A stretch of 64,000 bases of DNA from Hyphomicrobium sp. CS1BSMeth3 (GCF_900117415.1 NZ_FPEI01000006.1:868001-932000), one strand, 5' to 3'. Positions 51,879-60,641 are shown, counted from the stretch's first letter. Numbers and translations are program-made. Notes: generated by a model from the letters alone, not told the origin.

Positions 51879-53702
51879 CTACTCGGCGGCCGCAGCTTTT
51901 TCGGGTTGGAGATGCGCGAGCACGGTCTTGCGCACGAAGGCGGCCGTGGTCGGCATTCCGTCGTAGCTCAGCGCCGGAATGAGCTTGGTGGCGGGAATGT
52001 CGGCTTCGGTGATCAGCAGCGAGCGCATCTGCGCATCGCGGTTCTGCTCGAGCACGAAGATCTGGTCGTGCGCTGCGCAGAAGGCCTTCACATCCTCGTT
52101 GAAGGGGAAAGCCTTGAGGCGCATGGCATTGAGGCGCACGCCGGTGCGCTCCAGCTCATCGAGGCCTTCGATCACCGCAGGTCGCGTCGCGCCGAAGTAG
52201 ATGATGCCGACCTTTGAATTCTTGTCGCGGGTCTCGATCTCGGGTTTCGGCACGACCGTCGCCGCCGTGTCGAACTTGCGCCGGATGCGGTCGATGACGC
52301 GCGCGTGGATGCGGCCGTCCTCGGTGTAGCGGGCGTACTCGTCGTGGCTCGTGCCGCGCGTGAAGAACGAGCCCATGGAGGGATGTGTGCCCGGCAGCGT
52401 GCGATAAGGAATCGCATCGCCGTCCACATCGAGGTAGCGGCCCCAGGGCTTGCCCTTGACGGTCTTGAAGGCCTCGAGCTGCTCGGCCGAGAGCACCTTG
52501 CCGCGGCTCTGCTCGCGCGAGTCGTCCCAGGTGAAGGGATCGGTCATCCAGTCGTTCATGCCGATGTCGAGATCGGACATGACCATGATCGGCGTCTGCA
52601 GAAGCTCGGCGAGATCGAAGGCTTCCGCACCCATCGAGAACACCTCGGTGGGGTTCGAGGGGAACAGCAACACGTGTTTCGTGTCGCCGTGGCTCGCATA
52701 GGCGCAGGAGATGATGTCCGGCTGGCCCGTGCGCGTCGGCATGCCCGTCGACGGCCCGCCGCGCTGGATGTTGAAGAGCACGACCGGCACTTCGGCGAAG
52801 TAGGCGAGGCCGAGGAACTCGCTCATGAGCGAGATGCCGGGGCCCGAGGTCGCCGTGAAGGAGCGTGCGCCGTTCCAGCCCCCGCCGATGGCGACGCCGA
52901 TCGCGGCAAGCTCGTCCTCGGCCTGCACGATGCCATAGAGGCGCTTGCCTTCCTTGGTCACGCGCAGGCGCCGCGCGTACTTCTCATAGGCTTCGGCAAG
53001 CGAGGTCGATGGCGTGATCGGATACCAGGCGCAGACCGTGGCGCCGCCGTACACGGCAGCGAGACCGCCGGCGTCGTTGCCCGTGACCATGATCTTGCCT
53101 TTGGCACCCTCGGCCGGGCGGGCGTGGATCGAGAGCGGGCAGGAGAAATGCTCGCGCGCGTAGTCGCGGCCGAGCTGCACGGCCTGCAGGTTGGCCGTCA
53201 TGAGCTTTTCTTTGCCCTTGAGCTGATCCGAGATCACGCCCTTGAGGGCCTCCATGTCCATGGACAGCAGCTCGACGAGCGCGCCCACGTAGACCATGTT
53301 CTTGAAGAGCTGGCGCTGGCGGGCATCCGTCCACTGCTTGGCGCAGATATGCGCGATCGGGATCGGCAGCAGCGTGATGTCGTCGCGCGGCCAGATACGC
53401 GGCATGGAGCTGTCGTAGAGCAGCCAGCCGCCGGGCACGACCTCGGCGAGGTCCTCGGCGTACGTCTGCGGGTTCATGGCGACCATGAGGTCGATGCCGT
53501 CGCGCCGCGCGAGATATCCCGCTTCGGAGACGCGCACCTCGTACCAGGTCGGCAGGCCCTGGATGTTCGAGGGGAAGATGTTCTTCGGGCTGACCGGGAT
53601 GCCCATTCGGAACAGCGTCTTCGCCACCATCGTGTTGGCGGACGCGGAGCCCGATCCATTGACGGTGGCGAACTTGATGACGAAATCGTTGATCCCGCTC
53701 AT
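51879..53702 (-). CDS. korA: 2-oxoacid:ferredoxin oxidoreductase, fused gamma-alpha subunit (KorA-like)
   Basis: Residues 1-190 are the gamma domain (VIKFATVNGSGSASANTMVAKTLFRMGIPV, GLPTWYEVRVSEAGY). Residues 210-600 are the alpha (pyrimidine-binding) domain, with CAWYPITPSTSLAEAYEKYA, the conserved Glu region VQAEDELAAIGVAIGGGWNGARSFTATSGPGISLMSE, and GGPSTGMPTRTGQPD. The gamma-alpha fusion in one 607-residue chain is the standard form in aerobic and facultative bacteria. It lies 93 bases after korC. Confidence 0.93.
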   Translation of the reverse strand: MSGINDFVIKFATVNGSGSASANTMVAKTLFRMGIPVSPKNIFPSNIQGLPTWYEVRVSEAGYLARRDGIDLMVAMNPQTYAEDLAEVVPGGWLLYDSSMPRIWPRDDITLLPIPIAHICAKQWTDARQRQLFKNMVYVGALVELLSMDMEALKGVISDQLKGKEKLMTANLQAVQLGRDYAREHFSCPLSIHARPAEGAKGKIMVTGNDAGGLAAVYGGATVCAWYPITPSTSLAEAYEKYARRLRVTKEGKRLYGIVQAEDELAAIGVAIGGGWNGARSFTATSGPGISLMSEFLGLAYFAEVPVVLFNIQRGGPSTGMPTRTGQPDIISCAYASHGDTKHVLLFPSNPTEVFSMGAEAFDLAELLQTPIMVMSDLDIGMNDWMTDPFTWDDSREQSRGKVLSAEQLEAFKTVKGKPWGRYLDVDGDAIPYRTLPGTHPSMGSFFTRGTSHDEYARYTEDGRIHARVIDRIRRKFDTAATVVPKPEIETRDKNSKVGIIYFGATRPAVIEGLDELERTGVRLNAMRLKAFPFNEDVKAFCAAHDQIFVLEQNRDAQMRSLLITEADIPATKLIPALSYDGMPTTAAFVRKTVLAHLQPEKAAAAE

Positions 53703-53795
53703 GGTGTCGTCGTTGTCCTCATTCCAGCAGGGCGCCCGCCGCGATTATCCTTCGTCAGATGCGGGCCGGCCCTTTCCTCCCGTTGGGTTGGCAGA

Positions 53796-55691
53796 TCAAG
53801 CACTGAGATAAGCATTGTGATGGGCGAGGCAGGCCGAAGAGGCCTGCGCTTCCGCATACGCGTACTTCTGCATGTCCCAGGCGCCGGTCGGACAGCGCTC
53901 CGCACAGAGCCCGCAGTGCAGACAGACGTCCTCGTCCTTGGCCATGATGCGCCCGGTCTTGAGCGGACCCGAGACGTAGATGTCCTGGGACTTGTTGAGC
54001 GCGGGGACGCGCAGCTCCTTGCGCAGATCCGCCTCGTCGTCGTTCTCCGTGAAGTTGATGCAGTCGACCGGACAGATGTCCATGCAGGCATCGCACTCGA
54101 TGCAGAGATTGTCCGTGAAGACGGTCTGCACATCGCAGTTGAGGCAGCGCTCGACCTCACGCGCGGCGATCTTGTCGTCGAAGCCGAGCTCCACTTCGAG
54201 CTTGAGGTTTCTCAGCGAAACTTCGAGCGCCGCGTGCGGGACCGCCTGGCGCTTCTGCGGGTCGTAGTTGTTGGAGTACGACCACTCGTGGATGCCCATC
54301 TTCTGGCTGACGAGCGTGTGGCCGGGCTTCGGCCGGTCGACGAGGCTGCGGCCGTGGCAGTAGGCGTCGATCGAGATCGCAGCCTGATGGCCGTGCGAGA
54401 CGGCCCAGATGATGTTCTCCGGGCCCCAGGCAGCATCGCCGCCGAAGAAGACGCCGGGAACGGAGCTCATGAACGTCTTGCGGTCGACGAGGGGCTGGCC
54501 CCACTCGTTGAAGGTCATGCCGATGTCGCGCTCGATCCAGGGGAAGGCGTTCTCCTGGCCGATGGCCATCAGCACGTCGTCGCAGTCGATGGTGACGAGC
54601 TCGCCCGAGGGCTCGAGCTTGGGACGGCCCTTCGCATCGACGCCCTTCTCGACCATCTTCTCGAAGGTCACGCCGGCAAGCTTGCCGTCCTTCACGACGA
54701 AGGCCTTCGGCGCATGGTTGTCGAGGATGGGGATGCCCTCGTGCAGCGCGTCCTTGATCTCCCAGTCCGAGGCCTTCATGACCTTGCGGGGTGAGCGCAC
54801 GGTGACCGTCACGGCTTCGGCGCCGAGGCGGAGCGCTGTGCGGCAGCAGTCCATGGCCGTGTTGCCACCGCCGATGACGACGACACGGCGGCCGATCTTC
54901 TCGACATGTCCGAAGGCGACCGACGTCAGCCAGTCGATGCCGATGTGGATATTGGCGGCAGCTTCCTTGCGACCCGTGAGCTCGAGATCCTTGCCCTTGG
55001 GCGCGCCCGTGCCGACGAAAACGGCGTCATAGCCTTCGCCGAGCAGCTTCTTCATGCTCTTGATCTCGGCGCCGAAGTTGGCCTTCACGCCGAAGTCGAG
55101 AATGCGGCCCACTTCCTCGTCGAGGACGCTCGCCGGCAAGCGGAACGAGGGGATGTTCGTGCGCATGAGCCCGCCGGGCACCGGATCGCGCTCGTAGAGC
55201 GTGATGTCGTAGCCGAGCGGCATGAGGTCGCGCGCGACAGCGAGAGAAGCAGGGCCGGCGCCGATGAGCGCGACGCGCTTGCCGTTCTTCTGCGCGGGGA
55301 TCGGGGGAAGCAGGGAGTCGATCTCGCCCTTGTAGTCGGCAGCGACGCGCTTCAGGCGGCAGATCGCGACCGGCTCGGCATTCTTCTTCGATGGATCCTT
55401 GGCATTGCCTTCATCGCCGACCTGAATGCGGCCGCGCCGGCAGGCGGGCTCGCAGGGGCGGTCACAGACGCGGCCGAGAATGCCCGGGAAGACATTCGAC
55501 TCCCAATTCAACATATAGGCCGCTGTGTAGCGGCCTTGGGCAATCAGGCGGATGTATTCGGGGACGGGGGTATGCGTGGGGCAGGCCCACTGGCAATCGA
55601 CGACCTTGTGAAAGTATTGCGGATCGGTGATGTCCGTTGGGGGAGTACGACCTCGCTTGCGTGCTCTGGCCGCGATTTCACTCGCCTGCAT
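53796..55691 (-). CDS. FAD/NAD(P)-binding oxidoreductase with ferredoxin domain, GltD-like partner of KorAB
   Basis: This protein resembles the glutamate synthase small subunit. The N-terminal Cys-rich domain (CQWACPTHTPVPEYI, ILGRVCDRPCEPACRRG) binds Fe-S clusters. FAD binding is at VALIGAGPASLAVARDL, NAD(P)H binding at VVVIGGGNTAMDCCRTAL, and the second FAD contact at VFFGGDAAWGPENI. A C-terminal ferredoxin domain carries two [4Fe-4S] sites: CIECDACMDICPVDC and CLHCGLCAERCP. Its place at the head of the korA-korB operon suggests it moves electrons between the Kor ferredoxin and NAD(P); this is inference. The ATG at 55691 has AAGGCGAG directly upstream (631 residues). Confidence 0.88.
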   Translation of the reverse strand: MQASEIAARARKRGRTPPTDITDPQYFHKVVDCQWACPTHTPVPEYIRLIAQGRYTAAYMLNWESNVFPGILGRVCDRPCEPACRRGRIQVGDEGNAKDPSKKNAEPVAICRLKRVAADYKGEIDSLLPPIPAQKNGKRVALIGAGPASLAVARDLMPLGYDITLYERDPVPGGLMRTNIPSFRLPASVLDEEVGRILDFGVKANFGAEIKSMKKLLGEGYDAVFVGTGAPKGKDLELTGRKEAAANIHIGIDWLTSVAFGHVEKIGRRVVVIGGGNTAMDCCRTALRLGAEAVTVTVRSPRKVMKASDWEIKDALHEGIPILDNHAPKAFVVKDGKLAGVTFEKMVEKGVDAKGRPKLEPSGELVTIDCDDVLMAIGQENAFPWIERDIGMTFNEWGQPLVDRKTFMSSVPGVFFGGDAAWGPENIIWAVSHGHQAAISIDAYCHGRSLVDRPKPGHTLVSQKMGIHEWSYSNNYDPQKRQAVPHAALEVSLRNLKLEVELGFDDKIAAREVERCLNCDVQTVFTDNLCIECDACMDICPVDCINFTENDDEADLRKELRVPALNKSQDIYVSGPLKTGRIMAKDEDVCLHCGLCAERCPTGAWDMQKYAYAEAQASSACLAHHNAYLSA

Positions 55692-55997
55692 CTCGCCTTT
55701 ATCCCTGGCTCGTTCCTGTGCCGGGGAGCCATCCTTGCCGAACGGTGCCGCGGGCTGCAAGTGCGCCCTCCAGCCCCGCCACAAGGATTATTGCCCCAGC
55801 CCCTTGATGCGGCCCCTTTCGAAGCGGGGCCTGCAACTTAGACTCTCTATAGCTGGTGCCATGAACCTTGGCCACAAGGCTTCACGCATTGCTGAGTGGA
55901 ATGAATGGCGGGCAAAGCAGAACGGCCCCACCGTGGTCAGGTGAGGCCGTTGCAGTGCCGAATTTCTCGATGCGACCGTGCTGCGGCGCACAAATGA
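55692..55997. other. Intergenic region upstream of the kor operon
   Basis: These 306 bases lie between the korC-like start and the 3' end of rpmE, both on the minus strand. I see no coding frame. A 13-base fragment (CGAATTTCTCGAT, around 55960) matches one arm of the double-hairpin element but has no partner arm. The kor operon promoter is expected here. Confidence 0.5.
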
Positions 55998-56222
55998 TCA
56001 GAAGAGGCCTTCGAACTTCTTCTTGAAGCGCGAGACGCGGCCGCCGCGGTCCATGAGCTGCTGGTTGCCGCCAGTCCACGCCGGGTGCGTCGACGGATCG
56101 ATGTCGAGCTGCAGCGTGTCGCCTTCCTTACCGTACGTCGAATACGTCTGGTACGTGGTACCATTGGGAAGCGCCACGGTGATCATGTGATAGTCGGGGT
56201 GGAAGTCCTCGGTATTCTTCAT
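55998..56222 (-). CDS. rpmE: 50S ribosomal protein L31, zinc-independent (C-minus) form
   Basis: The 74-residue protein reads [21 protein letters not shown]...[30 protein letters not shown], a clear L31. It has no cysteine, so it is the form that does not hold zinc. GGAGAG precedes the ATG. Such forms often replace a zinc-binding paralogue under zinc shortage, but no Zur-regulated context is visible, and many alphaproteobacteria use this form as their only L31. Confidence 0.93.
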   Translation of the reverse strand: MKNTEDFHPDYHMITVALPNGTTYQTYSTYGKEGDTLQLDIDPSTHPAWTGGNQQLMDRGGRVSRFKKKFEGLF

Positions 56223-56477
56223 CTCGTCTCTCCGGGCGGGAGCGCGACCAACGCGATTGCGGCGCTAGTGGCGCCGGGCCTTGGCGGTGGTCGGGGTGAA
56301 AAGCTGGTGCGCTCTATACAGAAAGCGGGGCGCCGGCACAAGGGCACCCGGCTGGTCCCGGGCCGGCCGGACTGCCGCAGGCGAGGACCGCTCTGCGGAC
56401 TTTTCGGTCCGCTATGCGGTCCGAGCAATTGACCGGCTGAGACTTTTTGCTACGGTCCGCCGGTAAAGGATCCCAAA

Positions 56478-57587
56478 ATGACCGACCGCGAGCGCCGGGT
56501 TTCACCTTTCGATGCCGAGAAAGGCCGCCCCAATATTGAAGGCGACTACCTCCGCGAGGAGGTGCGACTTGCGAACCGCAATTCCGGTATCCTGCTCGAG
56601 GCGCTGCGCCACGACGTAACGCCGACCGGTCTCCACTACCTGCTTAACCACTTCGACGTGCCCTATGTGGCCTCGGCCGCCGACTGGACGCTGAGCGTGA
56701 CCGGCCGCGTGCGCACGCCGTTGAAGCTCTCCATGGCCGAGATCCAGGCCCTGCCTGCGAAGACGCTCCGCGTGACGCTCGAATGCGCCGGCAACGGCCG
56801 GGCAAACATCGGGCTGCGCCGCCAGAGCATGCCCTGGATGTATGAAGCCGTCGGCACCTCGGAGTGGACGGGAACGCCGCTCCGCCACGTGCTCGAGCGC
56901 GCCGGGCTGCTGCCTGATGCCATGGACATTGCCTTCCTCGGCATCGACCGCGGCTTCGACAAGATCTTCCACGAGTACGGCCGCTCGCTCCCGCCGCAGC
57001 TCGCGCTCAACGATGACGTGTTGCTCGTGTGGGCCATGAATGGCGCGCCGCTGCTGCCGCAGCACGGCTTTCCGCTGCGCATGATCGTGCCGGGCTGGTA
57101 CGGCATGGCAAGTGTGAAGTGGCTCGACCGCATCGAGGTGATGGACAGCCCTTACCAGGGCCACCAGCAGGTCGGCAGTTATGTTTACAAAGAAACCGCG
57201 GACGATCCCGGTGTGCCGGTCACGCATATCCGCGTGAAGTCGCTGATGGTGCCGCCGGGCATCCCGGACTGGTATACGCGCCATCGCCTCGTCGCTCCGG
57301 GGCCGGTGACGGTCATGGGGCGCGCCTGGAGCGGCAATGGCGTGCCGGTGGCGCGCGTCGAGTTCGGCGTCGACGGCAAATGGCAGGATGCCGAGCTCGG
57401 TCCGGTCGACGGCCGCTATGCCTGGCGGAGCTGGCAGGCCGTTTGGGATGCGCGCGAGGGCGAGTACGAGATTGCCTGCCGGGCGACGGACGAGAACGGC
57501 GATACGCAACCGCTCGAGGAGCGCTGGGATCGCAGCGGCTTCGGCAACAACATGGTGCACAAGATCGGGGTGACGGTGCGGGCATGA
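56478..57587 (+). CDS. Sulfite-oxidase-family molybdoenzyme, SoxC-like, no signal peptide (369 aa)
   Basis: The molybdopterin-binding domain is complete: LRVTLECAGNGRAN carries Cys103, the molybdenum ligand, followed by EWTGTPLRHVLERAG, FHEYGRSLPPQLA, LPQHGFPLRMIVPGWYGMASVKWLDRIEV and the C-terminal dimerisation domain (VTVMGRAWSGNGVPVARVEFGVDG). No twin-arginine or Sec signal is present, unlike exported SoxC or SorA. The substrate is not known from sequence; it could be sulfite, a sulfane or another small oxo-acceptor. The stop overlaps the next start (ATGA), coupling it to SdhB-type and SdhC/D-type genes. Confidence 0.88.
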   Translation: MTDRERRVSPFDAEKGRPNIEGDYLREEVRLANRNSGILLEALRHDVTPTGLHYLLNHFDVPYVASAADWTLSVTGRVRTPLKLSMAEIQALPAKTLRVTLECAGNGRANIGLRRQSMPWMYEAVGTSEWTGTPLRHVLERAGLLPDAMDIAFLGIDRGFDKIFHEYGRSLPPQLALNDDVLLVWAMNGAPLLPQHGFPLRMIVPGWYGMASVKWLDRIEVMDSPYQGHQQVGSYVYKETADDPGVPVTHIRVKSLMVPPGIPDWYTRHRLVAPGPVTVMGRAWSGNGVPVARVEFGVDGKWQDAELGPVDGRYAWRSWQAVWDAREGEYEIACRATDENGDTQPLEERWDRSGFGNNMVHKIGVTVRA

Positions 57588-58315
57588 GCAGCGCGGCAGA
57601 AACAATGATCGATGTCCGCGTCTGGCGCGGCGGCGAGGAGGGCGAATACCAGTCCTTCTCGGTGCCGCGGCGAGACAGCCAGACGGTGCTCGATGTCGTC
57701 ACCTGGATCCAGCGCAATGCCGATCCGACCCTCGCCTACCGCTTTGCGTGCCGCGTCGGCGTGTGTGGCTCGTGCGCGATGACCGTCAACGGGCGCCCGC
57801 GCTGGACGTGCCGCACGCACGTCTCGAAGGTCGTCGAGGACGGGCGCCTCGAGATCGGGCCGCTCGCCAATCTGCCGGTGATCCGCGATCTCGCCGCGGA
57901 CATGAGCCCGTTCTTCGACAAGTGGCAGAAGGCAGAAGGCACGTTCGTTCCTTCACGCACGCGCCACGAGCCGCTGGAGACCATCAGCCCGGAGAGCGCC
58001 GAGCGCCAGGCCGCGGACGCCGCCATCGAATGCATCAATTGCGGTGTTTGCTACGCCGCCTGCGATACCGTGCGCTGGAGCCCGGAGTATTTCGGTCCCG
58101 CCGCGCTCAATCGATCATGGTCGCTCGTCAATGACGTGCGCGATGCGGGCAACCTGAAGCGTCTTGCGGCTGCGGCCAGCAACGGCGGCTGCCACAACTG
58201 CCATTCGCATCAGTCCTGCGAGCAGCTTTGCCCCAAGGGGCTCAATCCGACAGCCTCGATTGCCGGCCTCAAGCGCCGCACCATGCAGGCCTACATCCGC
58301 GGAGAGATTTCGTGA
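57584..58315 (+). CDS. Succinate dehydrogenase/fumarate reductase-type iron-sulfur subunit (243 aa)
   Basis: An SdhB/FrdB-like electron-transfer protein. The [2Fe-2S] ligands are Cys56, 61, 64 and 76 (ACRVGVCGSC...TC). The second cluster motif is C150-x2-C-x2-C-x3-C (CINCGVCYAAC), and the last motif is C206-x5-C212-x3-C216-P (CPKGLNP). All three clusters of a normal SdhB can form, although the usual Pro after Cys160 is absent. It is coupled by four-base overlaps to the molybdoenzyme upstream and the membrane subunit downstream. No flavoprotein (SdhA/FrdA) gene is nearby. Confidence 0.92.
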   Translation: MSSAAETMIDVRVWRGGEEGEYQSFSVPRRDSQTVLDVVTWIQRNADPTLAYRFACRVGVCGSCAMTVNGRPRWTCRTHVSKVVEDGRLEIGPLANLPVIRDLAADMSPFFDKWQKAEGTFVPSRTRHEPLETISPESAERQAADAAIECINCGVCYAACDTVRWSPEYFGPAALNRSWSLVNDVRDAGNLKRLAAAASNGGCHNCHSHQSCEQLCPKGLNPTASIAGLKRRTMQAYIRGEIS

Positions 58316-58644
58316 GCGCCGTCCGCCTCTACACATGGCAGCGGCTGACGGCTGTCCTGATGGTGCCGCTCATTGCCGTGCATCTCATCGTCATCATCTA
58401 CGCGACCAATCGCGGGCTCAGCGCTGCCGAGATCCTCGGCCGCACGCGCGGCAGCATCGCCTGGGGGCTCTACTACAGCCTGTTCGTCGTCGCGGCCTCG
58501 ATCCATGGCGCGATCGGCGTGCGCGGCGTCGCTCGCGAGTGGCTCGGCTGGCGCGAGACCGCGCTCGACCGTCTGATGTGGATCTTCGGCGTGGTCCTGC
58601 TCGTGCTGGGCCTGCGTGCGGTTATTGCAGTGGTGGCCCTATGA
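58312..58644 (+). CDS. Succinate dehydrogenase-like cytochrome b membrane anchor subunit 1 (110 aa)
   Basis: Three hydrophobic segments: LTAVLMVPLIAVHLIVIIYAT, IAWGLYYSLFVVAASIHGAIGVRGV and LMWIFGVVLLVLGLRAVIAVV. The His in the first two segments (AVHLIV and SIHGAIGVR) are at positions where SdhC/SdhD bind heme b and interact with quinone. The start is GTG at 58312 with GGAGAG upstream, overlapping the iron-sulfur gene stop. With the next subunit it should form a membrane quinone-reactive anchor. Confidence 0.85.
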   Translation: MSAVRLYTWQRLTAVLMVPLIAVHLIVIIYATNRGLSAAEILGRTRGSIAWGLYYSLFVVAASIHGAIGVRGVAREWLGWRETALDRLMWIFGVVLLVLGLRAVIAVVAL

Positions 58645-58997
58645 GCGCGCGTCCGCACACAACCGGTTATCGCGGCGACCGCCTCTGGCTCGCCGCCATG
58701 GTGCACCGCGTCTCGGGCGTGCTGCTCGCGGCGTTCCTGCCCTTGCACTTTCTCGTGCTTGGGCTTGCTATTCGCGGCGAGGCCGAGCTCGACGGCTTCC
58801 TGCAGTGGACGAAGTCACCACTGGTGAAGTTCGCCGAGATCGGGCTCGTGCTCCTGCTCGCAATCCACCTGCTCGGTGGCATCCGCGTGCTCGTGATCGA
58901 GAACATGCCCTGGCGTGATGGACAGAAGCGCATGGCGACTCTTGCCGCAGTGGCCGCTGTCGGTATCGCCGGCGTGTTCCTGGTCGCGCTGCTCTAG
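58641..58997 (+). CDS. Succinate dehydrogenase-like cytochrome b membrane anchor subunit 2 (118 aa)
   Basis: RLWLAAMVHRVSGVLLAAFLPLHFLVLGLAI contains the HRxSG signature of SdhC, and two further hydrophobic segments follow (FAEIGLVLLLAIHLLGGIRVLVIE and LAAVAAVGIAGVFLVALL). The His of HRVSG and AIHLLGG are candidate heme ligands. It overlaps the preceding gene by four bases (ATGA), the last link in a four-gene coupled operon. Expected location: inner membrane. Confidence 0.88.
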   Translation: MSARPHTTGYRGDRLWLAAMVHRVSGVLLAAFLPLHFLVLGLAIRGEAELDGFLQWTKSPLVKFAEIGLVLLLAIHLLGGIRVLVIENMPWRDGQKRMATLAAVAAVGIAGVFLVALL

Positions 58998-59009
58998 CTA
59001 CGCATCAAA

Positions 59010-59471
59010 TCAGCGGCGTCCGCCACCGCCGCGGCCACCACCACCCATGGCCCGGCCACCACCGCCGAAGCCTCGACCACCGTCGAAGACCCGGCCGCCA
59101 CCGCGCGACCAGCCCGCGACGCGCGGGCCACCGTCCCAGCGGGACCACCGCCGCCCGCCATCCCAGCCCCAGGCGGCGACGCGCCGTCCGCCACGCCAAC
59201 CCCATCCGTCACCCCAACCCCACCACCCAGCGACCCGCGGCCCGCCGTACCATCGGTCGCCGTACCAACCTGCTACTCTCGGTCCACCGTACCACCCGGC
59301 GACTCGTCCGCGGCGGCCCCAATTTCCGCAGTCGCCGCCGACGGGCTCAGCCATGCTTGTCGCGCCGGCGACGGTTGGAGGTGGTGTGATGGGCGCAGCT
59401 TGAGCAGGACCGTGCGGGATCACCAACACGGATAGTCCCATCAGAGAAACAGCAACGTAGCGTGTGTGCAT
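59010..59471 (-). CDS. Secreted Gly/Arg/Trp-rich repeat protein (153 aa)
   Basis: A signal peptide (YVAVSLMGLSVLVIPHGPAQA) is followed by repeats of PRVAGWYG or RVAGW type (four to five copies), GWDGG blocks and a Gly/Arg tail (GGGGRAMGGGGRGGGGRR). The composition suggests an exported, unfolded and strongly basic protein; I know no function. I place the start at the ATG at 59471 because AGAGGAG lies six bases upstream. It ends 12 bases from the SdhD-like gene in convergent orientation. Confidence 0.7.
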   Translation of the reverse strand: MHTRYVAVSLMGLSVLVIPHGPAQAAPITPPPTVAGATSMAEPVGGDCGNWGRRGRVAGWYGGPRVAGWYGDRWYGGPRVAGWWGWGDGWGWRGGRRVAAWGWDGGRRWSRWDGGPRVAGWSRGGGRVFDGGRGFGGGGRAMGGGGRGGGGRR

Positions 59472-59700
59472 TGTCATCTCCTCTGGTGCTGCCGCCGGCA
59501 GAATGTCCAGGCGGCCGAATTGCACAGAGGCTACGCCCCGCCCTAGAGGTGCTGCACCCGTTGTGTCATCGAGAAATGCGGCTGCGAACCCTGGCTCGCG
59601 GCACGCGATGGTTGCGAGATCGCGCACGCAGTCGTTGCAATCCTGCGGGATCACATTCGCGCGACGGCTTTACTGATCACGGTGCTTTAAGTGAGCACGA

Positions 59701-60078
59701 TCAGTGGTGGTAGTGGCGACGGAAATAGGCCCGCGACTTGCCGGGATTCCACATCGACCACTGCTTGTAGCCGTAGAAGTAATAGTGGCAGCGATACCAG
59801 TCCTTGCCCTTGCAGTGGCGGTGGCTCCACTTGCCGGGAAGATGACGATGCTCCTTCAGGGGTGGAAGCCATCCCTTGCGGCACTTGCGATGCCGGTAAC
59901 CGCGCTTGCCGTGGTGCCGGTGAGCGCGATGGTACGTGCGATGCCCGACCGTCTGCACGATGCCGGGCTCGGCGCTCGCGAGAGCGCGGGCCGAGAGTGG
60001 TGCGGCCATGGCCGGCCCTCCGTGCATCGCCAGAGCGGCAAGGACCATGAAGGAAAGCGCGCTGACGCAGATACGCAT
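59701..60078 (-). CDS. Secreted cationic His/Arg/Tyr-rich protein (125 aa)
   Basis: A clear signal peptide (ICVSALSFMVLAALAMHGGPAMA) precedes a mature part that is very rich in His, Arg, Lys, Tyr and Trp (YHRAHRHHGKRGYRHRKCRKGW, then HCKGKDWYRCHYYFYGYKQW). Three Cys (in RKCRKG, RHCKG and YRCHY) could form a disulfide or bind metal. GGAGG lies seven bases before the ATG. The function is unknown; a metal-binding or envelope role is only a guess from composition. It is on the same strand as the Gly-rich secreted protein. Confidence 0.72.
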   Translation of the reverse strand: MRICVSALSFMVLAALAMHGGPAMAAPLSARALASAEPGIVQTVGHRTYHRAHRHHGKRGYRHRKCRKGWLPPLKEHRHLPGKWSHRHCKGKDWYRCHYYFYGYKQWSMWNPGKSRAYFRRHYHH

Positions 60079-60319
60079 TGGTCAACCTCCTGAGGTGCAG
60101 CCCGTGCACTCAACGCGCGACGAGGGCTGAAAGTCTCACCGGGACTATCCGTAGACCACGGAGTGGCTGCAACCCCCCTTGGTCCGAGCCGCCGACGGGA
60201 ACAACGGGCCTGCCGCTGCGGCACGAGCCTTGCACAGAATGTCGCGGGAGTGTCGCGGACCGGGAACGCCGATCCGCGACGCGCGTTGCTCGCATGGTGC
60301 AAGTGACTAGGAAAAGACC

Positions 60320-60547
60320 ATGTCTCTGAATTCGCTCGAACATTCAAATCGCCTGATCAACGACAACCGTCGGCGCATTGAGCTGTTCCGGGCCGAGATG
60401 GCCGCGGAGTCGCTGAACGGCACGAGCGCAGCGCTTCGCCTGCGGGTGTTGCAGCAGATGGAACTGTCCCTCGCGTGCCTGGAGCGGCACCGGGATGCGC
60501 TGGCCATGCGCCTCGGAAGCGGCAGGCTCAACAGTCAGAGTGTCTGA
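60320..60547 (+). CDS. Small helical protein (75 aa)
   Basis: I do not recognise a family. The sequence is almost entirely helical (RLINDNRRRIELFRAEMAAESLNG, then ALRLRVLQQMELSLACLERHRDALAMRLG), with two amphipathic helices that could form a hairpin. AGGAAAAG precedes the ATG. No partner gene overlaps it. Confidence 0.6.
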   Translation: MSLNSLEHSNRLINDNRRRIELFRAEMAAESLNGTSAALRLRVLQQMELSLACLERHRDALAMRLGSGRLNSQSV

Positions 60548-60641
60548 GCGGCGCCAATATCAACCATTTGTTTACCTTAGCGACCGACTCTCCCTTCTGC
60601 CGGCGATCGCCTGAGCGCGCTGCCGGAAGGGGCGTCGCGTC

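Noticed and set aside
52305-54794. 829-residue open frame on the plus strand opposite korA and korC
   Set aside because: It lies entirely antisense to two clearly recognisable proteins, has Arg/Asp/His-rich shadow composition, and no motif. Long antisense frames are expected in this GC-rich DNA.
55957-55972. Fragment CGAATTTCTCGAT resembling one arm of the double-hairpin element
   Set aside because: It is only 13 bases, without the complementary arm or CTAGTGT ends; it could be a relic but also chance.
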